NCBI GenBank assembly: GCA_024036415.1
Contig: JAMWET010000794.1
Span: 1 to 64,000 of the forward strand
Origin: Prochilodus magdalenae
Taxonomy: Eukaryota > Chordata > Actinopteri > Characiformes > Prochilodontidae
Length of the DNA stretch: 64,000 nt
Direction: 5' to 3'
Numbering within the stretch: the first letter of the stretch is position 1; each line of letters starts with the position of its first letter. A program made the position numbers and the translations under genes. Below, one piece after another: positions 34,697-46,473 of this stretch. A model generated the notes under the pieces. The model saw only the letters and a program-made list of their open reading frames with translations, was not told where the DNA came from and made no database searches.

Positions 34697-35847
34697 ATAT
34701 GTATTTCAATAAATATCAGTCTAAATTTATCAGCATTTATTGTTCCTGGTATCCTTTATCTTCCTTCCCAATAGCATTACAATCCCACACTTTCTTGTGG
34801 GTGCAACTATTTTTCTGATGATAAGTGTATCTTGATAAAAGAAAAGGTTGTGTGTGAGTTATTATTGGCCCCTCTTTTATCCTCTGCTTTAGCGCGTATG
34901 AGTGTCAGGGGTCTGCAAGCAGAAAGTGTGTGGTTGTGGTTTGCCTACTGTTCTAGTTTAGCTAGGCACATTTAACTGTATAGCAGTAGGGGTGAAGGCG
35001 GAGGTGGTCTTAAAGTGAAAAGGTTAGTGGGGCATTTTTTTCATGTTCCGTTATCCTCAGTTCTGAAACAAACTTGTATCATATCTGGAACTGTAGAGAG
35101 CCACTTCTCTTGGTAGGTTAGCAGAGTATACCACAGCTTTATGTCTAATAGGAACTCATATGTTTTACTAAATGAATTAGCATACCTGACCACAAATGAT
35201 AGTCATCTCACCAACATTCCTGCAAGTTTGCACACTCTCTTTGGACAAGTTAGGCAGATGGCTGATTAAAAATGATAAGTAAACACACTGCATTAGCGTT
35301 TAACTAACCTATCCTCTTGGTATAAAGCAGAGTTCAGTTAGCATCGACAGCCGTTCATGTTTAGAAGAAGCACTGCTGAATTACTAAATTTCACTTCCTT
35401 GGTTTACTGCTGAATGTGGATTATTGCAGAGAGCATATTGTGGCGGTGGTGATAATCATTACTTTCCCAGAGCTTCAGCCATTACTGTGTGTCCTTAAAC
35501 AATTTCTCTGCTAGCTGACCTTTTAACACTTCAGTTAAGAAACCTCATCTTAGCTGACTTACCATTGCATTTGCTTTAAAGAGACTCAGTAGACTTGAAC
35601 TCTCGCAGGATGATGTCACATACGACGTCACAAAGAACGTTATACACAAACAAATAATCATCTTAATATTTGTTGCTACAGACTTATTCTTTTATATGCA
35701 ATGTAATTGAAGGTCGCACACCACATAGTGGGCCTGAGATGGTCAATAGACACATACGTACTTACCTGGAACAGTAGTAAAAGCCCCCTATGTCTCCATT
35801 TTCTGATGATGATTTTACTAAATAAAGAAAGTTTTATAATAACATTA

Positions 35848-35940
35848 GTTGTGGGGGTCGTCATGGACTGTAGGTTAGGGAACCAGCCTTGCAACGAGAA
35901 GCTTGCAGGTTCGATAGTTGTACCAATTTGACACAATTTA
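35848..35940 (+). repeat. tRNA-derived SINE fragment
   Basis: GGTCGTCATGGACTGTAGG, then TTGCAGGTTCGATAGTTG, resembles the tRNA-related head of SINEs (A and B box). Followed by GGACAGGGCTCATCAATG and a (GT)n run at about 35982-36003. Confidence 0.45.
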
Positions 35941-36509
35941 AGCAAGCCAGAAAGGACAGGGCTCATCAATGTTTCCTGAAACGTGTGTGTGTGTGTGTGT
36001 GTGTTCACTAGTTTGCATGTATATAAGGGTCTTTCACTGTACGGATGGGTTACATATGAAGGTCAAATGCCTAGGTGCTAACACAAATGGTGAATAGTTC
36101 TTGGTGTTCTAAACGTGGTGTTGTGTACAAAAGTTGCTGGTACCAGTAGTTTGCTTAGCTGGCTTTTATACCTAATAAGGACATGTGAGTGACAAGGCTA
36201 ACCTTTGAGATTAGCACTGAAGGTAATGTAATGAACTAAAGCTAATAATAAAGCACTGAAGCTAAAAGCAGATTAGTTCCTCACAAATATATTTGTCTAG
36301 AAGTGCTAGTAATTAAAACAAAATTTAGTAAATGTAACTGATAATATGTAACACAGGACTACTTGCCTCTTTTTCCTCAATATAACAACATTTATCAATA
36401 CATTTCCTCAATATAACATTTGTATAAATTTAACATTTGAGATTTAAATCTCAAAAAAGTTGTGGTGTTTTCTCTCTCTTTGTCACTCAGATGTCTCAGC
36501 TATACATAT

Positions 36510-36510
<1 letters not shown>

Positions 36511-36542
<32 letters not shown>
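36511..36542 (+). repeat. (TC)n microsatellite
   Basis: About 16 TC units. Confidence 0.95.
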
Positions 36543-36546
<4 letters not shown>

Positions 36547-37381
36547 GGGGGCGGAAGTGAGTGCAGAATGGTGTGTGAAGGAGAGTGATAGCTGCTGCAC
36601 AAGTAAGTGTCTATCTTTCCTTTGTTTCTGCTTTTTCATTGATTAGCTGGAGTTTGGTTTCAGGTCAGACAGTACAGAGTAAAGGACAGGGCAGGACAGG
36701 GAACAGAGCAGCTGAACCTGAAGATAGGAGTGCTATGAAGATAGTGTTAAGTGTGGGACAGGAGTACTTAGAGCCCCTTAAAGGAAACGTAATGGTAACC
36801 ATACTGAGTGAGGGTCTGCTATAGGATGTGTTCTGGAGTGAGAAGCCTTTCTATAAAGCTCTATCTGTCAAAAGTAAAACTAGGCTGGTGAAAATACAGG
36901 GAAGCCACAGCGACTGTCAGGTGCACAGAGGAAAAATATACACTAGTGTTAATAAATCAGATGATTCTGATAATGATCTGCCAGATATTAAATGAGATCG
37001 GAGTCTAAACAGTGCATATGTTGATGAGATGAATTCACTTCTACAGATAAAAACAGCTGAGATGTACAAAGGTGGGAAGAACAACACAGCAAACCTAAAA
37101 CCTAACCATAAAAATCCTAGGCTAAACTGCAACAGCAGGCACAGGCAAAGAAGACAACATAATGTGGCAAGCGACTAGTAATAGAGCGAAGTTGTACGAG
37201 TTATTTACTCAAAAGTTATGCAGCCAACTACACCACCCTGGAAATTTCACCCAGAGAATCTTGCCCCTAGGCGCACAAGTTTGTTAGTAGCACAAGACCC
37301 AGAATCTCAGATTTCCAATATACAGAAATTAATTAAACCAAATTCTCAATGAACATATAAGGGAAAGCAAATTATAAACAA

Positions 37382-37437
<56 letters not shown>
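37382..37437 (+). repeat. (GA)n microsatellite
   Basis: About 28 GA units with one AAA interruption near the start. Confidence 0.95.
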
Positions 37438-37439
<2 letters not shown>

Positions 37440-38661
37440 AAAAATATAAAATCCAATTACAGAGAAAAACAACAACAACAAATTGAGCTGCAACACAACG
37501 CCACAAAGAGCATGAACTATAGGGAGCTAAAAGGAACATGACAAAACTCCATGAATAAATACAGGTGATAACACTTTGAACAACATGACACTTAATTTTT
37601 GTCTGACTGCTTTTTTTTTTTTTAAATACAAAAAGGGTCACATGCATAAAAAGATACCACACATACATCTGGTATTATTCCCATGTATGTACTCGCTTTG
37701 ATTTGTCACAAAACATTAGTTAGTCGTATTGTTTTTGTTATTTCAAGACATCATCACTGATGCAGTATGTCAATGACATATTTAAAAACATTTTAATTCG
37801 TTTTGTGATTTACAGAAAAAAAAAAACATGTTTTAAATACATTAAAAAAGGTGACTGACATCATAGAACAAAAAAGATCTTTGTTTACAAATCCTCAAAA
37901 TAATGAGGAATATAATGATTGTTTCTAAAGATATTAAATTACTAAGAACTTGAATTTACATGTAGACAACATTCTCCATGTTTGAACTAGAATAGATACA
38001 CTTATTTCTAGCATTTTAAAATTGGCCTGTTGAAAATCCATATATGTCAAACAAAAAATGTAAATGTGTTTAAGACTATGTTGCTTATGGACAGTAAGCA
38101 TCTATGCTTGAGTTGATTTACCTTTCTTTTAAGAACTGGCTATTCTTGAGGCTGATAGACTGGAAAACAGCAATCCTCTTTTCTAGCTAAAGGCTGCTTT
38201 TGTCATATGGGCTTTTACATGAAGAGTAGCATGGATGGTAGGACTACCTGTTGGCATGACACAGTGTGGCATGAAAAAATAGGAGATCGGCAAGCTGCCA
38301 GTTTGGTGGGTGCTGCACAAACAACCATTAACCACCATTACCGTGGAAAGTTTTACATAGGGTTGTAGCTGTAGATGCCTTCGTCTCTTTTATGGCATGT
38401 TAAGTAAATTGTGCGGTGAACTGTTGGTGTTAAACATTTCGATTTTATGGTTTATGATTCAGGAACGAATCAAGCGAATAATAGATCTGAATAGGACATT
38501 TTGCCTCTGTTTATTTCTGTAGTAAGATTTTTATGTTGTACAGATCAATGAACTACTTTGAAGTGGCTGAATTAGAATGGTGTTCTGCAGACGATCCTTG
38601 AACTGGTATTGTAGTTATACTCTATATGAGGCATTATACTAATAATACACCTTTAAAATCT

Positions 38662-38712
38662 CCCTTTCTCTCTCTCTCTCTCTCTCCCTTTCTCTCACTC
38701 TCTCTCTCTCTC
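38662..38712 (+). repeat. (TC)n tract in gene D promoter
   Basis: CT-rich run with CCC and CAC breaks, ending directly at the AGGAAGTGA site. Gene B has a CT run in the same place relative to its start; gene C has (TCTA)n. Confidence 0.85.
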
Positions 38713-38721
38713 AGGAAGTGA
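38713..38721 (+). promoter_or_regulatory. ETS/PU.1-type site, gene D promoter
   Basis: AGGAAGTGA 58 bp upstream of the ATG, matching B and C. Confidence 0.55.
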
Positions 38722-38779
38722 TCGTTGTTGACAGTCAGTACGGGGACAGTAAAGTTCAGTCAGTCAGTGCGGGGACAGT

Positions 38780-38810
38780 ATGGAGTTCACTGCACTCTCT
38801 GTAATACTCT
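38780..38810 (+). CDS. Gene D exon 1 (start codon)
   Basis: 31 bp encoding MEFTALSVIL, donor GTGAGTAAAT. The 5' flank contains a repeated GTCAGTGCGGGGACAGTA motif just before the ATG. Confidence 0.85.
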
Positions 38811-41800
38811 GTGAGTAAATGTTTTCGGTACAGATGGGTAATAAATAGGTAATGATATGGTAATTGTTTTTATTTATTTACTAACTGTTAATAAATAATA
38901 CATCAGAAATTGTAGTGGTAACAATGCAGTAATATAACTACAATGTAACAAGGTGTACCTTCCCATAAATTACTAAATTATTTTATAGTTCTTAGTGTGT
39001 AATAAAATAACAGCTGTAGTGGTAATTGGTAATTAGTAGGTAATGATATTTACATTTACATTTCTGGCATTTAGCTGACGCTCTTATCCAGAGCGACTTA
39101 CAAGGTTAACCACATTACAGGTAGGCCAGTGTGGTGTTAGGAGTCTTGCCCAAGGACTCTTATTGGTATAGCACAGCATAGTCACCCCTACTGGGATTCG
39201 AACCCCAGTCTCCCACGTGGGGTGGTGGCTACATGGTGGGCAGTGGTGTTATCTGCTGAGCTACACCAACCATGATATGGTAGTTTTATGGTATGGTATT
39301 TATGGCATTGTATTTGTCATTAAATGGAAATTCCCTAGCTGTTACTAAATAATAAATCAGAAATTGTAGTGGTAATGATGCAGTAATGGTGTTCTTTCCT
39401 ATAAATTAGCTGCCCATTTTATTGTTCTTAATTTGTAATAAGAGAACAGTTGTAGTGGTAATGAGGCAGTAATATTTTAGAAACACAAAGATAAGATGTT
39501 ATTTCCTATTTCTAAGATGGAAATATGAAGCCTGATTCATTTTAGTATATATGTGAGTATTCATGGAACATCAAATGGAACAAAACACAGAAAAAAAGAT
39601 TATTGTTTCTCTTTTTTGGATTGGTTATTTCACTCTTGTGCAAATAGTGAGGAACGTTATAGTGCTATTGTTTTTCTACTTGGAAAAAGTAATTAACATT
39701 TTACATTTTTCAGTTATATTGTTGACATTATTATTTAGTATCACCAATACTGATGATTATTCTATTACTGCTGTGAATGTCATGTGTAAGTTCTGTAGTT
39801 TGGGAGTAAAGAACAAGCACACGTACGGACCTTCAGGGTTTAAACATTACATTTGTTTAGCGACTTTTTATTCACTATTTTTTCTGATATATGAAATTGT
39901 TTACTAGTTTTCCATTCTGTGTTTTAAAGGAAAGAAAGGGGCTGTGTAAAAGGTTTGTGTATAGTTGTGGGTGTTTTGTATCACTGAAGTAATTTCTGAG
40001 TATTTTCTCAGATGTGTGGTCTAAAAATAGAGTAACAGTGTTTAATTACCAGGTAACACAGAAGAACAAGTGATACTAACTGTTCCAGCCCTGATTCTGT
40101 GTAATGTCTGTGTATTTACCTCGTCTATTCTGTATCCTGGGTAACAGTATGTGTCTATAGGTGAGCCTGGATGTGGTGGATGTGTTACACTAGGGTAACG
40201 ATTTAGTCACTGTTTCAGTGCAGTCACCTAGACCACTTTGAACTGATGTTATGACCCAATGAAGGTGAAACAAATAGGTTTGTATTTTTTGGCTCTAATA
40301 CCATTTAGTGTCAGTGTAACTACTGCCTGTAACATCCCACTGAATCTGACCATTTAACCGTGTAACAGGTAAGAAATTAAAGAGAAACAACTGAATTAGT
40401 ATTTTACAGTGCTAATACCAGGTAATTAAAGCAGAACTACTTCACTGATTTGGGGGTAATGACCTTAATATTATATACATGTGTCACAAGACCGAGGTTG
40501 AATCCAAAAGCAGGTTTTAATAACAAACAGATCAGGGCAAACAAAGCAGACAAGGGGCATACACAAAATCAAGAATCGAACGACAGAAACAAAGTCCAAA
40601 AGCCAGGTAAGGATAAATACAGAGAAAGCTTCGAATTAAGAGGAAACCAAACAAGACGTTGACCAGAGTGCGGGTAACGAGTCCTTAAATACTAAATACA
40701 ACCATACAGGAAATAGGTGAACTACTAAAACTCAGGAGAGAGCGACCTCGTGTGACGGGGAGGTGAATCACTAGGGCTATTGCTAACAACATATACTCAG
40801 TTATTATTCTCTCTTATTTTTCATTAAGAACTATAAAATAATAAGACAATTTTCAGGTAAATGAAATGTGTTACCACTATTACCATTTCTCGTCTTTTCA
40901 TTTATTAATGACTGTTTTCTATTATATTACTGCTTTTTACCACCATAATTTATTTTGTATTATTTAGTAACAACTACAAAATTGCCATTTAATTAATATA
41001 TAAATTCAACTTGTTACAATAAAATTGCCACATCATTACCCACTTATTACCGATCTGTAAAGCGCAACTGATAAGGTTGTGTGTGTGTGATGGCATGTCA
41101 GAATTAAACACTTGAATTTCTGTTCTGTATGTTCAGCTTTATCACTGTATCTATCTAGATGTATATGTAACTCATGGAATAATCATATCTTGAATAGTTT
41201 ATTCAATAAGTGATATTTGGTGAGTATGAAATGTGTGCTGGAAGAAAGGAATAATAGGAATAGGAGTGTTGACATGTTTCTCTGTTTCTCTTCTCTTTTT
41301 TAGTGTTGGTTTCTTTTGTTCAAGCTGGACATGCTCAAGGTGATTTACACACGTGTATGCACTGTTTGTGGATTGTTATTCGAGTTGCATAGACAGTAAT
41401 AACAGATGTGTGTTTGATTGTTACAGGGCGGTTTGTACCAGTTCTGATTGTTCAGCCTGATTGGCCACAAATATTCAGTGGAGAGACCGTCACACTCACA
41501 TGTTCCATTCCAGAACAGAGAGTAACTGACTGGACTTATTACTGGTACAGAGATAACACTCAGCTTCACCACTCTGATCAAAACTATTACACCATAACAG
41601 ACATCAAAGCTCATAAGAGCTTGCAATACTATTGTTATGGATTGTTGAAACTTGGCCAACGATCGTCTTTTTGGAGTAATACAGTAACGTTCACAGTAAC
41701 AGGTACATGTCTGATCTGTCACTCCTGTAACATTAACACTGTTAGTTATGATTATTGGAGTAATCATTAATAGAGCTTATATTCACTGAGCACTGTGTGT

Positions 41801-42911
41801 GTCTGATACATTAATATTTCATTAATGTGGTTTTTGTAGAGAGACCAAAAGCTTCACTGACCATGGTTCCTACTGGACAGATGTTTATTGGAGAGACAGT
41901 AACTCTCAGATGTGACATACAAGGACACACAGACACTGGGTGGAGGTACAGCTGGTATAAAGATGGTGACAGTAACAGTCCAGTTCATTCCTCTGATGAT
42001 AAAACAGACTACTCATTCAGTGCTGTAGATTCTGACAGTGGTACATACACCTGTAGAGGAGAGAGGAGGAGAGACTCTCAGAGATCAGAGATCAGTAACA
42101 CTGTTACACTGACTGTATCAGGTGAGTGTGTTCTTTTCTTATTCACTCAGACATCCATTAATATCATCACCACATCTCTACAATCAGTCTGGATGTATAA
42201 AGCTCTACAGTGGACTAACAGTAGCAGGGTTACTGCAGGAGGAGATACACCGCTATAATATGGTACCTGTGCTGCTGTGAGTCACTCTGTAAAGCCTGAT
42301 ATAATAATCAGGGGTGTGGGTTCCACAGGGAGTTTTTTTAAACTACAACAAATGCCTTGTGAATTAATGTCATGCACAGAATGATCACAAATGATCCCAG
42401 GTCTTCTATGCCAAGTCAACATTATATTGATTAAGATATTACATTTTACTTCCATCCTCCATTCTCACAATTTCTCTTTTAATACTCTTTTAAAGCACTA
42501 ACAAACATCAGGTTAATCTGCCTATAAGCCTGCAATGCACATTCAGTGGAACAACATGCTTTTCCATACAATAAATGCAATATCAAATATCCACCAGAGA
42601 TTTCAGAGTTTCCAAATCATATGGCTTTTTACTGTAGAAAGTAGTTTTCCATTGCACTGATTACAACAAGGATTTAAGTATTTAGTTTGTGTACAATAAT
42701 AATACATAAGCTTAATTCTGAGTTTCTGTTGCCCTGTTAGAAGAGCAGATTTATCTTATTATGGATTAGTGTAATTTAAGTCTCTGATGGCTAGAAATAC
42801 TAAAATTCTTCCAGCGGACTTGGATGAAATAAATTAAACTTATATTAAGTGCCTGTGTCTTATTATGCATGATCTGGTATATTTATATTTATAATATATA
42901 TTATACATACA

Positions 42912-42945
<34 letters not shown>

Positions 42946-42969
42946 TTTATAATATATATTATACATACA

Positions 42970-43000
<31 letters not shown>

Positions 43001-45204
43001 TTACAAGCATTAACAAAATACTTTTAGTTTTAGCAGTGAAAGTCATGATCTGAAGAGTGTATAACATCTTCCACAACAGAAACACCTATACCTGAACTCA
43101 CATCCAGCCATAAAGGAGCTGCACTGATAGGAAATCCAATGGTTCTGTACTGTAAGGTGGATCAGTCTGCTGGATGGAAGTTCTACTGGTCCAAACACAC
43201 ACAGAACCCTGAGAATGAGACCGAGACTGAAACACACACCTACACCTTCAGCTCAGTTAGTGTCTCTGATGGAGGACAGTACTGGTGCAGAGCTGGGAGA
43301 GGAGATCCAGTCTACTACACTCACTACAGTGATGCTCTCTGGATAAACACCACTGGTGAGTGATACAGATTATATTATATAACTACTGCAGATTAAAAAA
43401 AGTCAGAACTGTGAGATTATCCTCATAAGAATATTAATGTAGTTAGCATAGTCTGTCACTTGTTGTGCAGTGCTGCTTACCAGATCAGCCGAATACTAAA
43501 CTAAATGCAATATGAAATAAAACTACACAGTAAACAACTCTTTACTATTTCATATATGTACATTAAATAGTGAAACTGCTAATGTAAACAGGTATTAGTG
43601 TTTCTGAGTTATGAGTATTTCAGGTAGAGGAGCACTTGTGTTAATATTTTAAATGAGATCATTATTAGATGTTTCTGCAGTGCATAAAGGCTGTAGAGAA
43701 TTTAGGCCATGAACCTGCATGTTTACACAGAGAGGAGTATGAAGAGTTTCTCCATAGCAGTGGCACAAACTGTAGCACCTATGCTTTCAGAAAGCTGAGG
43801 GATAAACCAGTGTCTATACAGTCAGTGAATTCAGTGAACAAGGCTAGTGGTGAAACTGAACAGTGCACTTAGACTACAGTTAGAGTTTTAATAAGCTAAT
43901 AACAGCTACACATGTAAAATAACATCTGTATGGTCATTTCTGTGTTTCAGGTGAGTCTCCTCCAGTCTCTCTGATGGTCAGTCCCAGCAGAACTCAACAC
44001 TTTACTACTGACCCTCTCTCACTGAGCTGTGATGGACAGAGTGACTCTACTGGATGGAGAGTGAGACAATTCACACACAGTGAGGAGGTGTCTGATTGTT
44101 TATCAGGCTGGAGATCAGTTACAGGATCTACATGCAGCATCAGCTCCCTCTCCTCATCCCACACTGGAGTGTACTGGTGTGAGTCTGAATCTGGAGAGAG
44201 CAGTAACCCTGTCAACATCACAGTGCACAGTGAGTTTACATGTAGTGTACTTACGTATTCAGGGAAACGCCTGAACATAGAATATTCTGAACTACAGTTG
44301 AAGTGAAGCTGCAGTGGTTTGTTATAGTAGGAGGCCTCCTGATAGGAATTTAATTAAAACACATTTGTTAAAAGCTCTTTACTACACCTGAACTTGTTAA
44401 TTAGCCTCACTTCTTAATTAATGAAGATCATTCACAGTAACATTGGATATGGAGTTACTTCCCACACAGTGTTGTTCTGGTCTTGTCCTGATCACCCTAC
44501 ACACTCATTTAATATTTACTCTCTCCTGCAGATGGGTCTGTGATCCTGGAGAGTCCTGTTCATCCTGTAACTGAGGGAGGTCCTCTGACTCTACACTGTT
44601 TATATTATATTAAGCCCTCAAACCTCACAGCTGAGTTCTATAAAGATGGATCACTCCTCCAGACTCAGACTACAGGAGAGATGATTATCCCTACTGTCTC
44701 AAAGTCAGATGAAGGTCTCTACCACTGTAAACACCCAGAGAGAGGAGAGTCTCCACAGAGCTGGATCTCAGTCAGACGTGAGGAATCCATTACTTCATGT
44801 GTTTATTTAAAAACTAAAAATCGGATTTTAGAAAGTGGTTTAAGTGTAACAGAATGTTTTTCACTGTCTATGTATTCAGCTGGTAAATCCACTGCTGGTC
44901 TGGTTGGAGTGGCTGTGGGAGCGAGTGTGGCTGTGTTGTTCATCATCTTGCTGATACTGCTGTGCTGCTGCAAAGCCAAAAAAGGTCTGACAATTCAATA
45001 TAATAATGTTAGAAAAAATACAGAGCATAAAACAAGTGTAAACTAGTTCATTTATTACTGTGTAGGCCAGATGATGAATGTCTGTCTCCCTCTACAGGAA
45101 ACCAGCAGAACATCAACCAGACATCAGACCAGAACCAGAGAGAGTCAGGAGATGAGGAATCTCAGTCTGGATGCTCACCGCTGCAGTCTGGTCAGAGTGA
45201 ATGA
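38780..45204 (+). CDS. Gene D: five-Ig FCRL-like receptor
   Basis: Nine exons: 38780-38810, 41304-41339, 41427-41702, 41840-42121, 43080-43355, 43951-44229, 44532-44777, 44880-44984 and 45098-45204. They total 1638 bp, exactly 546 codons, ending at TGA 45202-45204, with no internal stop seen, giving 545 residues. Order: leader (MEFTALSVILLLVSFVQAG), five Ig domains, a helix (VAVGASVAVLFIILLILLCC) and a short tail GNQQNINQTS...SGQSE without tyrosine. The tail donor used in B and C is mutated here, so this short form is the simplest reading. A weak donor at 45191 (CTG|GTCAGA) keeps the phase and could splice to the ITIM exons further on. Surface receptor of leukocytes by family; ligand unknown. 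Confidence 0.82.
38811..39045. other. Gene D intron 1, start
   Basis: AT-rich with several copies of a GTAATGATAT/GTAGTGGTAA-type word repeated through 38830-39460. No exon. Confidence 0.4.
39050..39271 (-). mobile_element. tRNA-derived SINE (HE1-like?)
   Basis: Read on the - strand: an A box (GGTGTAGCTCAGCAGATAAC), a B box (GGGGTTCGAATCCCAGTAGG), and the tail AGTCGCTCTGGATAAGAGCG, TCAGCTAAATGCC. ATGATAT flanks both ends (39043-39049 and 39272-39278), a likely 7-bp target duplication. The tail matches a widely shared fish SINE 3' region. Insertion is in gene D intron 1, antisense. Confidence 0.75.
39279..41303. other. Gene D intron 1, remainder
   Basis: AT-rich. An open frame at 39563-39907 is hydrophobic by composition and not supported. 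40490-40780 is an A-rich dispersed repeat with AAAGCAGGTTTTAATAACAA, related in style to 27820-28260. Confidence 0.4.
41304..41339 (+). CDS. Gene D leader exon 2
   Basis: 36 bp between TTTTTTAG and GTGATTTA encoding LLVSFVQAGHAQG. Completes the signal peptide; cleavage probably follows QAG or AQG. Confidence 0.8.
41427..41702 (+). CDS. Gene D Ig1 exon
   Basis: 276 bp, TTGTTACAG to GTACATGT. It encodes FVPVLIVQPDWPQIFSGETV, TLTCSIPEQRVTDWTYYWYR and LQYYCYGLLK. Its start (ACAG then GGCGGTTTGTACCAGTTCTG) shows which bases of gene A were amplified into the left-end minisatellite. Confidence 0.9.
41840..42121 (+). CDS. Gene D Ig2 exon
   Basis: 282 bp, TTTTTGTAG to GTGAGTGT. It encodes ERPKASLTMVPTGQMFIGET, LRCDIQGHTDTGWRYSWYKD and DSGTYTCRGERRRDSQRS. 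Confidence 0.9.
42122..43079. other. Gene D intron with AT-rich repeats
   Basis: No exon. 42750-42900 matches 24410-24670 in the damaged gene C region. Confidence 0.5.
42880..43003 (+). repeat. AT-rich tandem duplication
   Basis: Two tandem copies of a unit of about 63 bp made of ATTTATAATATATATTATAC, (ATAC)n and (AT)n. Nearly self-complementary. Confidence 0.8.
43080..43355 (+). CDS. Gene D Ig3 exon
   Basis: 276 bp phase 1-1. It encodes TPIPELTSSHKGAALIGNPM, VLYCKVDQSAGWKFYWSKHT and SDGGQYWCRAGRGDPVYYTH. No counterpart in gene B. Confidence 0.88.
43951..44229 (+). CDS. Gene D Ig4 exon
   Basis: 279 bp. It encodes ESPPVSLMVSPSRTQHFTTD, LSLSCDGQSDSTGWRVRQFT and HTGVYWCESESGESSNPV. Corresponds to gene B Ig3. 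Confidence 0.9.
44532..44777 (+). CDS. Gene D Ig5 exon
   Basis: 246 bp. It encodes DGSVILESPVHPVTEGGPLT, LHCLYYIKPSNLTAEFYKDG and DEGLYHCKHPERGESPQSW. Membrane-proximal C2-type domain, absent from gene B. Confidence 0.9.
44880..44984 (+). CDS. Gene D transmembrane exon
   Basis: 105 bp encoding GKSTAGLVGVAVGASVAVLF and IILLILLCCCKAKKG. Confidence 0.88.
45098..45204 (+). CDS. Gene D tail exon with lost donor
   Basis: GNQQNINQTSDQNQRESGDE, then ESQSGCSPLQSGQSE and TGA at 45202. In B and C the exon ends at GGAG|GT; here the bases are GGAGAT at 45148-45153. The alternative end at 45190 leaves a 93-bp exon in phase. Confidence 0.7.
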
Positions 45205-46398
45205 GTATTTTCCTCTTTTATAGCTCAGCTGAAAGCTTTGTCAAATATTAGGGCTGCATGATATAAACTAAATGTAGTATATTATGCTGCTGCATATTTT
45301 GGTTCCAATATAAAATTCCTATATTCAGCATAAACTTATTAGATTACACAAATTACTGGAATCAACCAAATCAGCCATAGAAACAGCCTTTCAGGACTGA
45401 GATTGCTCAGAGTAAAAGGTGCGTGGGAGCGGCAGTGGTGTTGGGGTGGGGAGGTTTTGCTCTACAACATTACCGAACCTTTTCCTGCTCACTGTGTAAC
45501 CAGCAAGCTGACTGGGTCTTTTTGAAAGAAGCAGATGCTACATTGAGCATTACAAGCTTTCCCATTCATATATTTCAACCAGTGACTGATCTCATGTGTA
45601 ACGTTTCTAAACACAGCGGACAGTTCCGAACAGAAAATGAAGACAATAGAGAAAAAGTGGGATTCTAAAGGCCTTCTTCAACCAACCTTCATTACCATTA
45701 CGTTATAAATGATGAAGCAAAGCTACATTTAATTCAATTTTTCATAATATAAATCTAAACAACTTTCAAAAATGGAAATATGAACAACAAATAAACAAAA
45801 CAGTAATTCAAATGAGCACAACCCGGATTCAAACTAAAAGAAAATATTGGTCATCAGAGGCTTTGATGGGGCTCCCATAAGTTGCTAACACATCACCGGC
45901 AGGAATAGTAGTTCAATTAAGATGCAGATATGCAGGTTCTACTGCTGCTGCTGGGAACACCTCTACTACTGTTCTACTGTCCCTATACCTCCTACTCAGT
46001 ACACACAGCTGTGATGTTACCATGCTATCTATATGCTGTGCATTGATGAGTTAAGAGTTGGACAGAGCCGGTTTCACTGTTCAGAAGAACTGCATTATGC
46101 AGAGTGAACATCACTCAATCATCAGTGTTTTATTTAGTGTTTTATTGGTGGGAACTCCAACAATGTGGTTTTCCCTCACCATGACAGAGTTCTGCATCAG
46201 TGGAAACAATCAAGAGCGATGCTTCCTTTTCACCCTAAGATTGCCTTTTGTAAATCAAATTTTCTACCCACTGAAACTACTCACAGAAACACAAACATTG
46301 CCCAGGGGTCCCCAAACATTTGCGTTGCCCAGGGGTCCCAAACTCTGCACATACTTTACTACCAGTTGTGGTGACTAACACACACTATTCTGTTTCAG
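45205..46398. other. Gene D intron before ITIM exons
   Basis: Shares blocks with the gene C intron (45780-46220 with 28720-29160). A block near 45630-45720 is repeated at 46650-46860. No exon. Confidence 0.5.
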
Positions 46399-46473
46399 GT
46401 GATGCTGCAGGCAAGCTCAGTAGCGTCCTTTATTCAGAGGTTGTGATAAAGAATAAGAGATCCAAGGACAAAG
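46399..46473 (+). CDS. Gene D ITIM exon 1
   Basis: 75-bp phase 1-1 exon encoding GDAAGKLSSVLYSEVVIKNK and RSKDK, donor GTACAATA. VLYSEV is a canonical ITIM. Reachable only if an alternative donor in the preceding exon is used. Confidence 0.7.

Larger units (their letters stand above)
32938..38712. repeat. Paralogous upstream flank of gene D
   Basis: Shares order and orientation with 14.1-19.24 kb upstream of gene C, with insertions and gaps. Contains microsatellites and a probable SINE. No exon recognised; open frames at 33472-34181 and 34396-34774 are not supported. Confidence 0.65.

Noticed and set aside
39050..39271. tRNA gene
   Set aside because: A and B boxes are present but no cloverleaf can be drawn and a SINE tail and target duplication follow.
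39563..39907. 114-residue hydrophobic frame in gene D intron 1
   Set aside because: Membrane-like look follows from AT-rich composition (Ile, Leu, Phe, Tyr); no family match and no copy near gene C.
42840..43085. 81-residue Tyr/Ile-rich frame
   Set aside because: Translation of the ATAC/AT repeats.
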